A stretch of DNA of 64,000 nt from Mytilus galloprovincialis (Eukaryota; Mollusca; Bivalvia; Mytilida; Mytilidae): assembly GCF_965363235.1 (NCBI RefSeq), contig NC_134844.1, positions 49,906,872 through 49,970,871 on the forward strand, in the 5' to 3' direction. Positions 45,331-57,405 of this stretch are shown here, piece after piece (the stretch's first letter is position 1; each line of letters opens with the position of its first letter). The notes below the pieces were generated by a model. It saw nothing but the letters and a program-made list of their open reading frames with translations. It did no database searches and had not been told where the DNA came from. A program made the position numbers and the translations under genes.

Positions 45331-46487
45331 AGCTCACCTGGCCCAAAGGGCCAAGTGAGCTTTTCTCATCACTTGGCGTCCGGCGTCCGGCGTCCGTCGT
45401 CGTCGTCGTCCGTCGTCGTCGTCCTGCGTCCGGCGTTAACTTTTACAAAAATCTTCTCCTCTGAAACTACTAGGCCAAATTTAACCAAACTTGGCCACAA
45501 TCATCATTGGGGTATCTAGTTTAAAAATTGTGTCCGGTGACCCCGCCAACTAACCAAGATGGCCGCCATGGCTATAAATAGAACATAGGGGTAAAATGCA
45601 GTTTTTGGCTTATAACTCAAAAACCAAAGCATTTAGGGCAAATCTGACATGGGGTAATATTGTTAATCAGGTTAAGATCTATCTGCCCTGAAATTTTCAG
45701 ATGAATCTGACATTCCGTTGTTAGGTTGCTGCCCCTGAATTGGTAATTTTAAGGAAATTTTGTTGTTTTTGGTTATTATCTTGAATATTATTTTAGATAG
45801 AGATAAACTGTAAAAAGCAATAATGTTCAGCAAAGTAAGATCTACAAAAAAGTCAACATGACCAAAATGATCAGTTGACCACTTTAGGAGTTATTGCCCT
45901 TTATAGTCAATTTTTAACCATTTTTCGTAAATCTTAGTAATCTTTTAGAAAAATCTTCTCCCCTGAAACTGCTGGGCCAAATTATTTGAAACTTGGCCAC
46001 AATCATCATTGGGGTATCTAGTTTAAAGATTGTGTCCGGTGACCTGGCCATCAAACCAAGATGGCTGCCACGGCTAAAAATAGAACATAGGGGTAAAATG
46101 CAGTTTTTGGCTTATAACTCAAAAACCAAATAATTTAGAGAAAATCTGACATGAAGTAAAATTGTTAATCAGGTCAAGATCTATCTGCCCTGAAATTTTC
46201 AGATGAATTGGACAACCTGTTTTTGGGTTGCGGCCCCTGAATTGGTAATTTTAAGGAAATTTTGCTGTTTTTGGTTATTATATTGAATATTATTATAGAT
46301 ATAGGTAAACTGTAAACAGCAATAATGTTCAGCAAAGTAAGATCTACAAATAAGTCAACATGAACGAAATGGTCAATTGACCCCTGTAGGAGTTATTGAC
46401 CTTTGTAGTCAATTTTCAATCTGCTTCCTTTGTTGAATATTCACATAGACCAAGGTGAGCGACACAGGCTCTTTAGAGCCTCTAGTT
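45331..46487. repeat. Bivalve 'CTGGCCCAAAGGGCCAAG' repeat
   Basis: Begins with the hairpin CTCACCTGGCCC/GGGCCAAGTGAG, then a CGTCGTCGTC run. It contains two tandem copies of a unit of about 503 bp (from about 45447 and about 45950), each with ACTTGGCCACAATCATCATT and ACATAGGGGTAAAATGCAGT. It ends AAGGTGAGCGACACAGGCTC. It interrupts the tandem region on either side. I know this family as very abundant in bivalves. Confidence 0.8.
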
Positions 46488-47387
46488 TATGTAAAGTGAT
46501 TACATTTGTTATTGATGCTGTGTTTAGATTTAAGAACGATTACATTTAAAAAAAAGATTGTTATAGTTGCTGCTTTTGTAACTTTAAAAACTGGTAACAT
46601 TTGTTATTGACGTTGTTTTTGTATTTTTAAAAGAGTGATAAATTCATTATTTTGATATTGATGCTGATTTTGTATTGAAAATGATAACATTTGTTATTTG
46701 TGCTGTTTTTGGAAAATGACGCAGTCATTGTTCCATAACTGCCGACCTGAACTTCATAACATTTCTCTGCCTACCGCGCTTGGTTTCGTATTTACTATTT
46801 TCCATACAAACTGGAATCTGCTTGTGTTATCATTATGCATGATCATTGTGTAGTTATCAGCCAGGAACCAGTTTACACTCGGTTTCATAATTTACTATAC
46901 AAACAAACTGGTTCCTGCTTGTATTCCACTACACTCGAACAAAGTGTTGTAGTTTGACGGGAACCAGTTTAGAATTTGTAAACTACAAAACGTAATCGGT
47001 TATTGTTCATTCCGTTTTGGTGTTTCATACCGACTTATATGGTTTCAATAAGCTTAAGACCCTTCAAACATTAATGTGATAGGTATATTAAAGACTGTTT
47101 TACAAAAGGATGGAACTGTTTTACTTTCAAAGTCGTACTATAGTGATATTTGTCATGTACGGATTTCCACTCTCACCGGTTAATTTCTTCTTTTACACGT
47201 GCTTTTGAAACTTCCTGTTTAAACATCGCAAGTTTCAAAATTGTTATATGAGTGAATTAAACTTATTTTAACAATCATGAAGCGTTCCAGAATCATTTTC
47301 AAGCAGTTTCTTCTCTTTGATGATGGAAAATAGGTTTTCTCAAGAAAATACCGCAAACGATCGCAGAGGAATTGAAACGAACAAGTT

Positions 47388-48251
47388 AAGTCGGCACCTG
47401 GTTAAATTGGCATCTAGTCAAATCGGCACCTATTTGACGTCAATTCGGCATCCAATAATATTTGTTATAATATTTTCTATTCAATTAATTAATAACTGTT
47501 ACCAAGTACATAGTGAATATGTTGTTGTGTATTTAGGTAAATAAGGAAACCAAAGTGAATATGTTGTTGTGTATAAAGGTAAACAACGAATCCCTTACCC
47601 AACTGTTGTTTTAACAATTAGACAATTATTAAAATAAAATGGAAAACTATGAGTCCCTTTCAATAAATCAAACTTTCATGCCTAATAATTAGCAAATTTA
47701 AGGTGTTTTTTTCAGTAAAATTTAAACAGCATTAAACCAACAATCCTGTAAAATGCTCAACTGGTTAAAATAATGCATAAAAATATCCAATATCTCATGT
47801 ATTAGTCCAAATAATTATGACGTCTGGGTAGGAAATTTTTTTTTTTCTGGGCGTCCCAGAAAAAAATTAACATAGCCTTGCGGTCATAGGAAGGTGTCCC
47901 AGAATGAAATAAAAAAAAGCCTTGCCAGACGTAATAATTATTTGGACTACTCATATATACATTATATATCATTAAAAATACACCAAAAAAGTCATTTAGT
48001 TGAGAAAAATAAATATATACAAAATGTACATGAACACCCAAAAATGTGAAAGTTAGTATTTAACTCTTTTTGCTTAAATACTGAAAAAAATTCTGGCAAC
48101 CCCTTTCTTATTTTTACTCTTTTTGCTTAAAATACTGTTAAAAATATATATTTAACATGGGTGACGAATTGACTATAGCAGGTGTCGATTTAACCAGGTG
48201 CTGATTTGTCCAGGTGCCAATTTAACCAGGTACCGGTTTGACTAGAATTCT
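47388..48251. mobile_element. 'AAATCGGCACCTGGT' inverted-repeat element, copy A
   Basis: Left end is tandem words (GGCACCTGGTTAAATT, CAAATCGGCACC). Right end is the inverse (GATTTAACCAGGTGC, CCAATTTAACCAGG) and finishes GACTAGAATTCT. No coding region; target duplication not clear. Confidence 0.72.
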
Positions 48252-48361
48252 TTGACAAATGTTTGAAATTACCTGAGTTTCATTAGACCTTTGATAACAG
48301 TAACAAAAAGATTATTTACTTAATATTTTGTGGGAGAAGGGGGTTCAGACTGTGGTATCAG

Positions 48362-49084
48362 GTCTGTTCGCGCCCAATACACTTTCGCACCCTACATGTT
48401 CGCAGCTCGCACGTTCGCACCCAAGGTCCGTTCGCACTCTACTCATTCGCGCCCAATTTTAATTCAAATTCAAGTTGAATAATTGGAAAATCATGATTGT
48501 TGTTTTAAATTGCTGTGGTGTAAATACTGAATGTATTTATAGCTTGGTATGAGTAAAACATTGAAGATTTTAAAGGAAAAACACGAAAGATAATTGTTTT
48601 TAACAGCTTGGTCCCTTTGATCTGAAACAACGAAGCAATAAAATATAGGAACTAAAATATAGCAATCCACTATTATAACCAAAACATGATAAAATTTATT
48701 CAACACACAAAAAAAAACATAGTCAGAATCTCACTTCATTTTGAAACAAGTCAATGAAACAAAGTTATAGCAATACACTAACCAAAACATGATTAAGAGT
48801 TATTCAACACAAAATAAAACGTTGACAAAATACCACTTTATTTAGAAAGGATTATTATTATTTTTAACAATACCCTATCCAAAACATGATTAAGATTTAT
48901 TCAACACTTTATTTTTGAGACAATGACAACAATTATACTTATAAGAAAACACTTGCTTACAGAGTTATTAAACACAAAACCAATTAAGATTGGGTGCGAA
49001 CATGTAGGGTGTGAAAGTGAAAGGGGGCGAACATGAGTGGGCGCAAACGTGAATGGGCGCAAACATGAATGGGCGCGAACGGAC
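48362..49084. mobile_element. 'GGGCGCGAACATGA' inverted-repeat element
   Basis: Ends GTCTGTTCGCGCCCA and TGGGCGCGAACGGAC. Each arm of about 100 bp is a run of words (TTCGCACCC, TTCGCGCCC; GGGCGCAAACATGAAT). The middle is AT-rich with short 'CAAAACATGATTAAGA' repeats. No transposase and no clear target duplication. Confidence 0.75.
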
Positions 49085-49389
49085 ACGGATTCAGACTATG
49101 TACCAGTGAGAAATATACAAGCCTTTCTACGGTATTTATTTGTACAATTCAGGTAGTCTTGACCTATTCATTTGTCTTAAAAAAAAACACAGCCAGTTGT
49201 CACCTTCACTTCACACACACACATATACAAATATCAATTATATGCTTACGAGACATGTTGCATTGTTAAACTAATTAAGGTATGTGAAAATCAAGACTTG
49301 CATAAAAACTATCCCAATATTAGAGACAGTGGCGTCATTTTTCCTCAGAGCTTTCAGCTCTTTGATTTGTATTTAACAGTGATAACATT

Positions 49390-49620
49390 AAATAAACTCA
49401 TCATAGATACGAGGATTGAATTCAGTAGTTACGCCAGACGCGCGTTTTGTCTACAAAAGATTCATTAGTGACGCTCAAATCCAAAAAAGTTGAAATAAAA
49501 AAAAAAAGCCAAATGAATGACGAATTTGCTGAGGTCCAAAATTCCTTAAAGTTTTACCAAATACAGCTAATGTTATCTTTTCCTGATGTAGAAAAGCCTT
49601 AGTATTTCAAAATTTCTAAA
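49390..49620 (+). repeat. Mussel 'ACGCCAGACGCG' repeat copy
   Basis: TTACGCCAGACGCGCGTTTT, CATTAGTGACGCTC and a downstream GAGGTCCAAAATTCC. Confidence 0.75.
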
Positions 49621-50542
49621 GTTTTGTAAAAAGATTGTTTTTGTTGTTGCTTTTGTATTTGTAAAGACTTATTGCATTTGTTTTTGGTGTTGTTTTTGTA
49701 TTTAAGAGTGATAACGTTAAAAAAAAATTGCTATTGATGCTGATTTGATATTGAAAGTAATCATTATAACATTTGTTATTGATGCCGTTTTTAAATTCAA
49801 GAGTGATTACATTAAAAAGATTGCTGCTGCTTTTGTTTTTTTTAAAAGGGGTTGCTCTTAATCGTTAATATATTTGTTGGAAAATTGACGCTTTCAGCGG
49901 CATGTTTCCGATACTAGTGAATTGAACTTCCATTACATTTCTCTGCCTACCGCGCTTGGTTCGTATTTACTTTCCATTACATTTCTCCGTCTACCGCGCT
50001 TGGTTTCGTATTTACTATTTCACATATAAACTGGAATTTGCTTGTATTATCATTTTTGTGTAGTAATCAACCGGGAACCAGTTTACATACCTCCGATCCT
50101 TCTTATCACCAAAAAGATCGAAGTGTACCAACCAATTTTGTTAAGATACTCATAAATCTATTTTTTTTAACTTTATTGATTATGTGAAGTAAAACTAAAA
50201 CATTGTTAAAACATTAAAGATATATAATTAATCGGGGAAAACTTGATAGTCTTTTCTTTTTACAAACAACTGCCTTTTTACAAGAAAATATAATGTGTCC
50301 GTGTTGGTCCACTTTCTACTGGTTATAAAACAGATCGAAGTACCGGAAATCCGACTCAATCTTTGTTTACAAAGTTACATAACAGACTGTATCTGTATGA
50401 CATGTGAATAAATTGTCGATATCGATGTTGGCTTTAATACAACGGTTTTATTGGCGAGGCGGGAGAACAGATTTGAAGCTCTCTACGTTTGATGCGTGCA
50501 CAACAGTGTCGTCTAGCAGATTCGGCGCGATCACTGTCTTAC

Positions 50543-50936
50543 AGAATTCTAGTCAAATCGGCACTTGGTTAAATCGGCACCTGGTCAATTCAGCACCCGG
50601 TATAGTCAAATCGGCATTTAGTCAAATTGCACCTGGTTAAATCGGCACTTGATATAGTCAATTCGGCACCCAAGTTAGATTTGTTAAATATATATTTTTA
50701 ACAGTATTTTAAGCAAAAACGGTAGAAAAATGAATTCGTTGTCCAGAAATTTTACAGTATTTACCCAAGAAGAGTTAAATAAGGAAGGAGTTGGCCAGAA
50801 ATATTAACCTAATTTTATCATGTTTATTCACATTTTTAAGGGTTGAATTATTTATATATATTATTGGATGCCTAATTGACTTTAAATAGGTGCCGATTTG
50901 ACTAGATGTTGATTTAACCAGGTGCCGATTTGACTT
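50543..50936. mobile_element. 'AAATCGGCACCTGGT' element, copy B (inverted to A)
   Basis: Starts AGAATTCTAGTCAAATCGGC and ends with GCCGATTTGACTT. Inside, 50680-50790 matches the reverse complement of 48060-48155, so A and B lie in opposite orientation. Both share the terminal dodecamer AGAATTCTAGTC. Confidence 0.72.
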
Positions 50937-51239
50937 GTACCCTATTATTAAGGCCCTAAAGTGAGTTTTAATATTGTACGGTGTTTTACTTGCAGGAATG
51001 TCAATACACTCACAGTAAGAGTTATTCTTTACTTGCTTTTCCACAATAATTGTTGCATGGTATTCTTTGAATTTCTCGGCAGATATGGTTCTCTTCGGAC
51101 ATGCTGTTAAGAGGAATTCATCTGGTTCAATAGCGTGAATCAGCCCCTCAACTTCTTTGTACATAAATACTAACTTTGGCATCAACGCCTTGTTCGTCCT
51201 TGTCTGGTGATCTCGTTGTAGTTCCAGTTTGGCAAGCAT
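50937..51239 (-). CDS. Unrecognised ~100-residue frame truncated by element copy B
   Basis: Minus-strand ATG at 51239 with an in-frame stop just upstream. About 101 residues of ordinary, low-bias composition follow: MLAKLELQRDHQTRTNKALM, a middle IHAIEPDEFLLTACPKR, and CECIDIPASKTPYNIKTHFR. It then runs into the end of copy B. The composition is more protein-like than other small frames here, and three spaced Cys are present. I do not recognise a family. It may be an exon, or part of a mobile-element gene, truncated by the insertion. No partner exon was found. Confidence 0.35.
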
Positions 51240-51299
51240 TTTGGAGACTTATCCATCCTCTTTTGACTTGTAATCTCTGGTGATAAATTTTGCCGCTTG

Positions 51300-53290
51300 A
51301 CATTTTTATTTTTGTTACCGATTAGGGGTCGCATACGATAGCTCCATATTAAATTATGAGATCAATTCCTAAAGGTCTAGTTCATTATCCAATCTGACAC
51401 AAATTTCAATAACTGGAATGCCACCCAAGATGAATATATGGTGACCCTATATAAGAGCATAATTACTTGGAATTGTGTTTAATTCCATGATGGTTCAATG
51501 GCATAAACTTAAATGGAGACAGAATTTAACATGAAAGATTGTGGATTAGTGTAAAATAAAAAAAAAAACTAGCTTAATATGATGTATGGTTAAAGAATGA
51601 ATATCAAATTATATGGGTCATAGGCAGAGTTGTTATAAAATATCAATATGGCAGAGAAGTGGTTTCAAGTTTCATATAAAGGGACCTGACTGACATGAAA
51701 TAAAAAAAATCAAAGGAGTATCCCTATTTGTCTAATTTTCAATGTATAATAAAACGAGTATAATTAAGAATATTGTGTAAATCTACAGAAATAGAATTTG
51801 CTTCAAGTAACAGAAATAACTACATTTGTGTATGTCACTAGTAACTTATTTGTTGAGTATGTGGGTAATTAGTCCTATAACATATGACCTCAGGAGCATT
51901 ATTTACTATTTCTATTTACTGTTCTGATAATTTTTTTTACTATCAATGTGTCACACTTTGCATTCAAAAATTTTACAAAAATGAAAATATCAGTATAAAA
52001 ACGTTAAAAATTGAATGCGAAGTCATATGATATAGGACTAGTGGGGTATAAGAGCTTATTACAACAGCCTCTTCATACTCATTTGGTTTGAAAGGATACT
52101 AGTAGTCTGTAATCTTGATTTAGAAAAATGTAATTGCAAGAAAAAAAAAATACACATTACTTAGAATACTTTTAATTAGACACTCAGGTAGTCTTTATTT
52201 CGTACGTACAAAAGAACAGCCAGTAACCATTGGATATTGTAGATCATATTTATTAGTACAAAAGAACAGCTAGATATCACTGGATATTGTATATCATTCC
52301 AGTATTCTTGACCTATGTATCTGTGCAAAAAAAAAACCAGACAGTAGTCATTGGATACTGTAGATCATTCAGGTAGTCTTGACATATTAATTTGTACAAA
52401 AAAAACCCCAGCCAGTAGTCATTAGATACTGTAGATTATTTAGGTAGTCTTGACTCTTGACCTATTCATTTGTATTAAAAAAAAACCAGTCAGTTGTCAT
52501 CTTCACTTCACACACTCATATACGAATATCAATTATATGCTTACGAGACATGTTGCAATGTTCAACTTTTACGGTATGTGAAAATCAAGACTTGCATAAA
52601 AAATATCCCAATATTAAAGGCAGTGGCGTCATTTTTCCTCAGAGCTATCAGCTCTTTGATTATTGATGCTGTTTTATTTTTTTTTAGACAGATTACTTTA
52701 GATGCTGTTTTCCTGTTTAAAAAAATCTAAAAAAAATGAGTTACTTTGAAAGGAGACTACGTTGAGAAAAGTTAAAATGCAGTCGTCGTCGAACGTCAGA
52801 ACGTCGGAAATATTTGTTTTGGTGCTCCGGGTGAGAGTTGCTTATGGTTTTTGAATTGATGAAATACGATTATTCTAGCAGGTACTGAAATAAAATTTTG
52901 TACACTTAATAAGTAAAATATGAAATTTGTTACATACTTGTTTTATTTATTTCGGACGGGTAAATAATATTTTATTGAAATTGTCCTCAAACCTTACGGA
53001 CAACCCTCGTATATTAACCCGTCCATTGCATCTTCTCGCAGTCTCTTATGGAATATACAGAGTTGAAAAACTTTAAAGAATTGCTGCCTGTCAATAAACT
53101 ATAAGGAATTGCTGCCTGTTGTTAGTCGTTCATTCAGTTTTTGAAATGTGAAAAATAATTCGGAAAGTCATCTCTCAGCATGCAAAATCCCTTTATTCAT
53201 AAATAAATTTTACTCTAATTTAATTGTATAAAAGTCATGTTAGTTGTTAAAACAATCAATCACGGTGCATAACAATTGTCCAGTGCAGGC
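51300..53290. other. AT-rich intergenic sequence with short repeats
   Basis: 52180-52450 holds four near-copies of a unit of about 70 bp (CATTGGATA-TGTAGATCAT, CAGGTAGTCTTGAC). Otherwise nothing recognised. Confidence 0.45.
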
Positions 53291-53299
53291 GTATGATCT

Positions 53300-53805
53300 T
53301 GAAAAAACTCGTCATAGATACCAGGATTAAATTGTGTATTTACACCAGACGCGTGTTTCGTCTACAAAAGACTCACCAGTGACGCTCGAATAAAAAAAAA
53401 AGTTAAATAGGCCAAATAAAGTACGAAGTTGAAGAGCATTGAGGACCGAAATTCCTAAAAGTTTTGCCAAATACAGGTAAGGTAATCTATTCCTGAGGTA
53501 GAGCAACCTTTGTATTTCTAAAATTCAAACGTTTGATTTATAAATATGACCGTATTAATGTTAATTTATGTCAGAATAGAAGTGCTGCCTACTGGGCTGG
53601 TGATACCCTCGGGGAATTAAAACTCCACCAGCAGTGGCATCGACCCAGTGATTGTAAATAAACTTATCATAGAAACCAGGATTAAATTTTGTAATTACGC
53701 CAGAAGCTCGTTTCGTCTACAAACGACTCATCAGTGACGCTCGAATCTAAAAAAAGATAAAACATGCCAAATAAAGTACGAAGTAGACGAACATTGAAGA
53801 CTGTC
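53300..53805 (+). repeat. Two mussel 'ACGCCAGACGCG' repeat copies
   Basis: Copies at 53300-53530 and 53655-53805, each with ATAGA-ACCAGGATTAAATT, a CGTTTCGTCTACAAA core and CACCAGTGACGCTCGAAT or CATCAGTGACGCTCGAAT. Confidence 0.8.
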
Positions 53806-53809
53806 GTGT

Positions 53810-55830
53810 CACAAACTTATAAAATGTCTCAACTTATGCAATTGAAAGTGATACCAGGAAAAAGAGAGGGACTGCCTTATGAATTGTCTGATACTTCAAT
53901 GAGTACTATTTTATAAATAAAAATATATAAAAGGAATTTTTGCTAAATACTTTTTTCGATGTTCAATAATATCAAAATAATCTACAAACACCGTTTAAAT
54001 AAAATTGGAGTAACTAGGTACATTAACATATATGTAGCTCCATAAAGGGGATGGGACTAAATCTTTCTCTGACTGCACCTCCGTTATTTTCAAGTACCTA
54101 GCTCTTTATCAAACTCATCTAACGAAGTAGCTTACATTGCAACAGATTTTTCAAATATCAATGAGCGTTGAACTATACGAATATGAATTAGAATAAGAAT
54201 ACGATAATTATTAATCAAATTATGGCCAATTATGGACTTTTTAATTTCATGCAATGAGTACAATGATTTTTGTTATAACAATGAAATAATAATAGAATAC
54301 ATTACAACCAAACACAAGAATGTAGTCTACGTACACTATGTATAGTCGACCCTTTACACTGTTTTGCAATTCCATTTTTATTTGCACAACTACCATAAAT
54401 TATGTTTTAACATTTTGAAATTCGCGCGAAAATTCTCTCATACGAGAAAATCTTCCTGCGTCATTATCAAGTCAATAAACATTACGTCGATTGTAACCAT
54501 TGGGATCTTGTCTATAGTATTGACCTGACGATGTGTAAAGGAATATAAATAAGGAATTTTCAAGTTATTTATAGCGATCATGGTTTTTACTTTCATTATC
54601 AATTCTTTGTCAACAATACAATCTGTTAGGTATGTACACTTACATTCACAGTTCAACTGTTGTGTGTTACTGTTTTTATATATACATATACACAAAATTG
54701 TAAACAGCTGCATTTCTAATCCTATGTTGAATTATAAATATAGCATCTGATTTTAACGACATTAGTTATGTAGGCTAACACGGTTTAAAAAAGGGGGCGT
54801 ACAAATGTGGTTACAGACGTCCAACTACTAGGGTTAAAAAAAAACATTTCTGCATGTTACGTATTGGTTTGTGTTAAAAGCCCTACGTATACATGTACTC
54901 ATTCATATTTCATATAGGGAATTCACAAACCATTTCATTAATATTTCTTATGTAGACGTCTGTGTATACATAAAGTACCAGCCCCTTCACAGATTGATGA
55001 TGTTTTCCACCAAAGTTCAAATGATTGGATGTATGGCAATTATGGGCAAACCTTCATCCAATGAAAAAGATAAATATACCGTATAGTTGGCTATATCAGG
55101 CCCCGACATGTTACAGGGTAAACAGATCGTACTCGATCCACATGTGGAACCCGTCAATAATACTGATTTTGAATTTTCGCGCTTAATTCATGTGTTTATA
55201 AGTCCTACGTCACTGTCAACAAATAAATGTAAACATTTAAATAAAGATTTTATCGACAGGTGGTGAAAGATCAACAAGGAATTTTCAAGCTATTTATAGC
55301 TAATGGGTTTTAACTTTTATTTTCTTGTGAACTTCTGGTCAGAAAACAGCATTTGATTTTTAAGGTAGGTCCATTTACATTATATTGTTTCTTTAAACAT
55401 GTTAAACATATTTTAACTAGAGAAAATAATTTGTTGAACTGACAAATGCCCGGTGTGCATAAAAGTGTTAGTGTTGTATGATCTTTGTTTACTTTCCGTT
55501 GCGTCACATGACTTATTCATAGTCATGGCAATTTATACAATCTAAACCGGTAAGTATCTTTCTACATAGATTTGATGTAGAAATCGCGCCTAACTCAGTG
55601 ATGTAGAGTAAGAAATCTCGAAAGGAGTTGTCACTGTATAATTACTTAAATCTTGTGTTTTGGTCTTTGAGGGAAATTTGTTCAGATTTGCAAATTTTCT
55701 GATTACTCATGGCCCGCTAATGAATTTGTCAACTTTTATGAATTCGGTTTTGTAAAGCTTAAAATTATTATTCTATAGAATCGAATAAATGCCCTACCCC
55801 ACCCCCTTTTATCAATGTCGCCCTTATATT
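53810..55830. other. Intergenic; one diverged repeat pair
   Basis: 54545-54650 and 55265-55375 are diverged copies (AAGGAATTTTCAAG then TATTTATAGC). No gene is supported. Confidence 0.4.
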
Positions 55831-55834
55831 CCGA

Positions 55835-55915
55835 CACCCTATTGTTCCGACGCACAGCAAGTTCGAGTACCCATTTGTCCAACACGCAAATAGTCCAACA
55901 TCCTAAAAGTCCAAC
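55835..55915. repeat. Array of 'GTCCAACAT'/'TTCCGACACCC' words
   Basis: Inverse of the 15641-15742 family: TATTCCGACACCCTATTG, TTTGTCCAACACGCAAATAG, AAAAGTCCAACATTGG. Only one array is seen here. Confidence 0.65.
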
Positions 55916-57019
55916 ATTGGTATATTCAATTAATTTATAGAATCGGTATTTTTTTAGCAGCTGTTTTTGAACTACCCATCAGTCTAGAAATATAGTCATC
56001 TCTAAGACTTATCCCGTCCAACATTAAACGCTTGCTTACATTATGTATTTGCTTGACCACCTTCGGTCAGATGGGCAAATTAAAGCTGATGCATTGGATA
56101 TGGTGAGTGTACGCTCTCTGCTAAATAAAAGCCCTTGCAAGGGAGACGTGCATTTGTTCAAAATTTTAATTTGTTCTTGTTCTGAAAATGCGTCAAATAT
56201 TTGCAACTGGGCGTAAAATAAGCTATTATCAATCAATCAATAATAACTTTGTGTATTTTGAAAGAACATTGCGAAATGAAATTGATGACTTATTTTTCAA
56301 GGGATGTATAGTAAAGAATCGTATATAGTTCTACTGTAAGTATATAAAAGGGCTACATACATGAAATACAATCAGTTTACAAGTCTAGTCTCCGGAAAGC
56401 CCAGAAATCAGGCCATAAAGGATACGTGGTCACCGTTTTATAGATGGTTTCATATATTTCCTGCTGATATCAATCTTTGTTTTATCGTCGGTTGTATTCA
56501 TATAATAGATACGGTAGTTTTAAGTTACTAGATCTAAGAATATTTTACAAGACGGACATATTTGTAAATACAAGTATCTAGTATATTAAATATGAAAAAT
56601 ACAAAAAAAAAAATCAATAACAGTACCAAAGATCATATTTTGGGGAAACTGTGTATTACCTTGGAACCAAATGTTCATTGTTTGCAAGACAAATTATTTT
56701 CAATCCAAATTATAGTCAAGTAGCACATATTTCGGAGGCCATAGTCATCAACATTTTAAAAGTACTGTACACCATCTCGTACAATATTTACTCATGTGCT
56801 GAGTGATCATTTGAACGAACATTTTCAAATTATAATAACTTCTTGAATATTAACATCAGCTAAAGTTCTTATGCTTGCGAATGAACGTTAAGTAAGCAGA
56901 AATCAATCAGTCAGTTATACATGTAGTTATTCTAGATAATTAGTATCATTTGTTACCATGGTTACCTATTCTGATATTTCACTTCGGCTTTCTTACTCTG
57001 CATTTTATTATGTGCGTAT

Positions 57020-57325
57020 TGCTGTGACTTGTTTTTGTAGGGTGAGGGTTGAGATCTCACTGACTAAACATGAGTAACTCTGCCGCATGTTTGCGTCTGT
57101 CCCAAGCCATTGCCTCTGGCCTTTGATTGTCTTGTATGGTTTTTTATTTAAGTATATTGATATGTTTTGCAGTTAAGTATGGCGTCCTTTGTCATTGAAC
57201 AAGTACACCTGTTGCAAGATTTTTTGCTGTGTTGAAGACCCGTGGTTGGTCATCGGCTGTTACTGCTTTTGTTTAGGTTGTTATCTCTTTGACACATTCC
57301 CCTGTTCCATTCTCAAATGTTTTCA
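57020..57325 (+). repeat. Mussel dispersed repeat directly upstream of the GTPase exon
   Basis: Contains ATGTTTGCGTCTGTCCCAAG, CTCTGGCCTTTGATTGTCTT and TTGACACATTCCCCTGTTCC. Related inverted pieces at 20235-20345. Confidence 0.65.
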
Positions 57326-57405
57326 AATACAAATTATAAATACCAGATACATTAATATAAATGGTAGTGTTCATTCTTTAGAATATATTTTGTTTTAGAT
57401 AAAGC

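Larger units (their letters stand above)
46500..52690. repeat. Degraded tandem segmental duplication, offset ~3.16-3.3 kb
   Basis: Colinear matches: 46730-46960 with 49890-50090 (CTGCCTACCGCGCTTGG, GGAACCAGTTTACA) and 49130-49390 with 52435-52680 (TTATATGCTTACGAGACATG, GTGGCGTCATTTTTCCTCAG). The segments between have been altered by insertions. Confidence 0.65.

Noticed and set aside
54438..54713. 91-codon minus-strand frame with several Cys
   Set aside because: Overlaps a diverged repeat pair (54545-54650 and 55265-55375) and the frame is not kept in the other copy.
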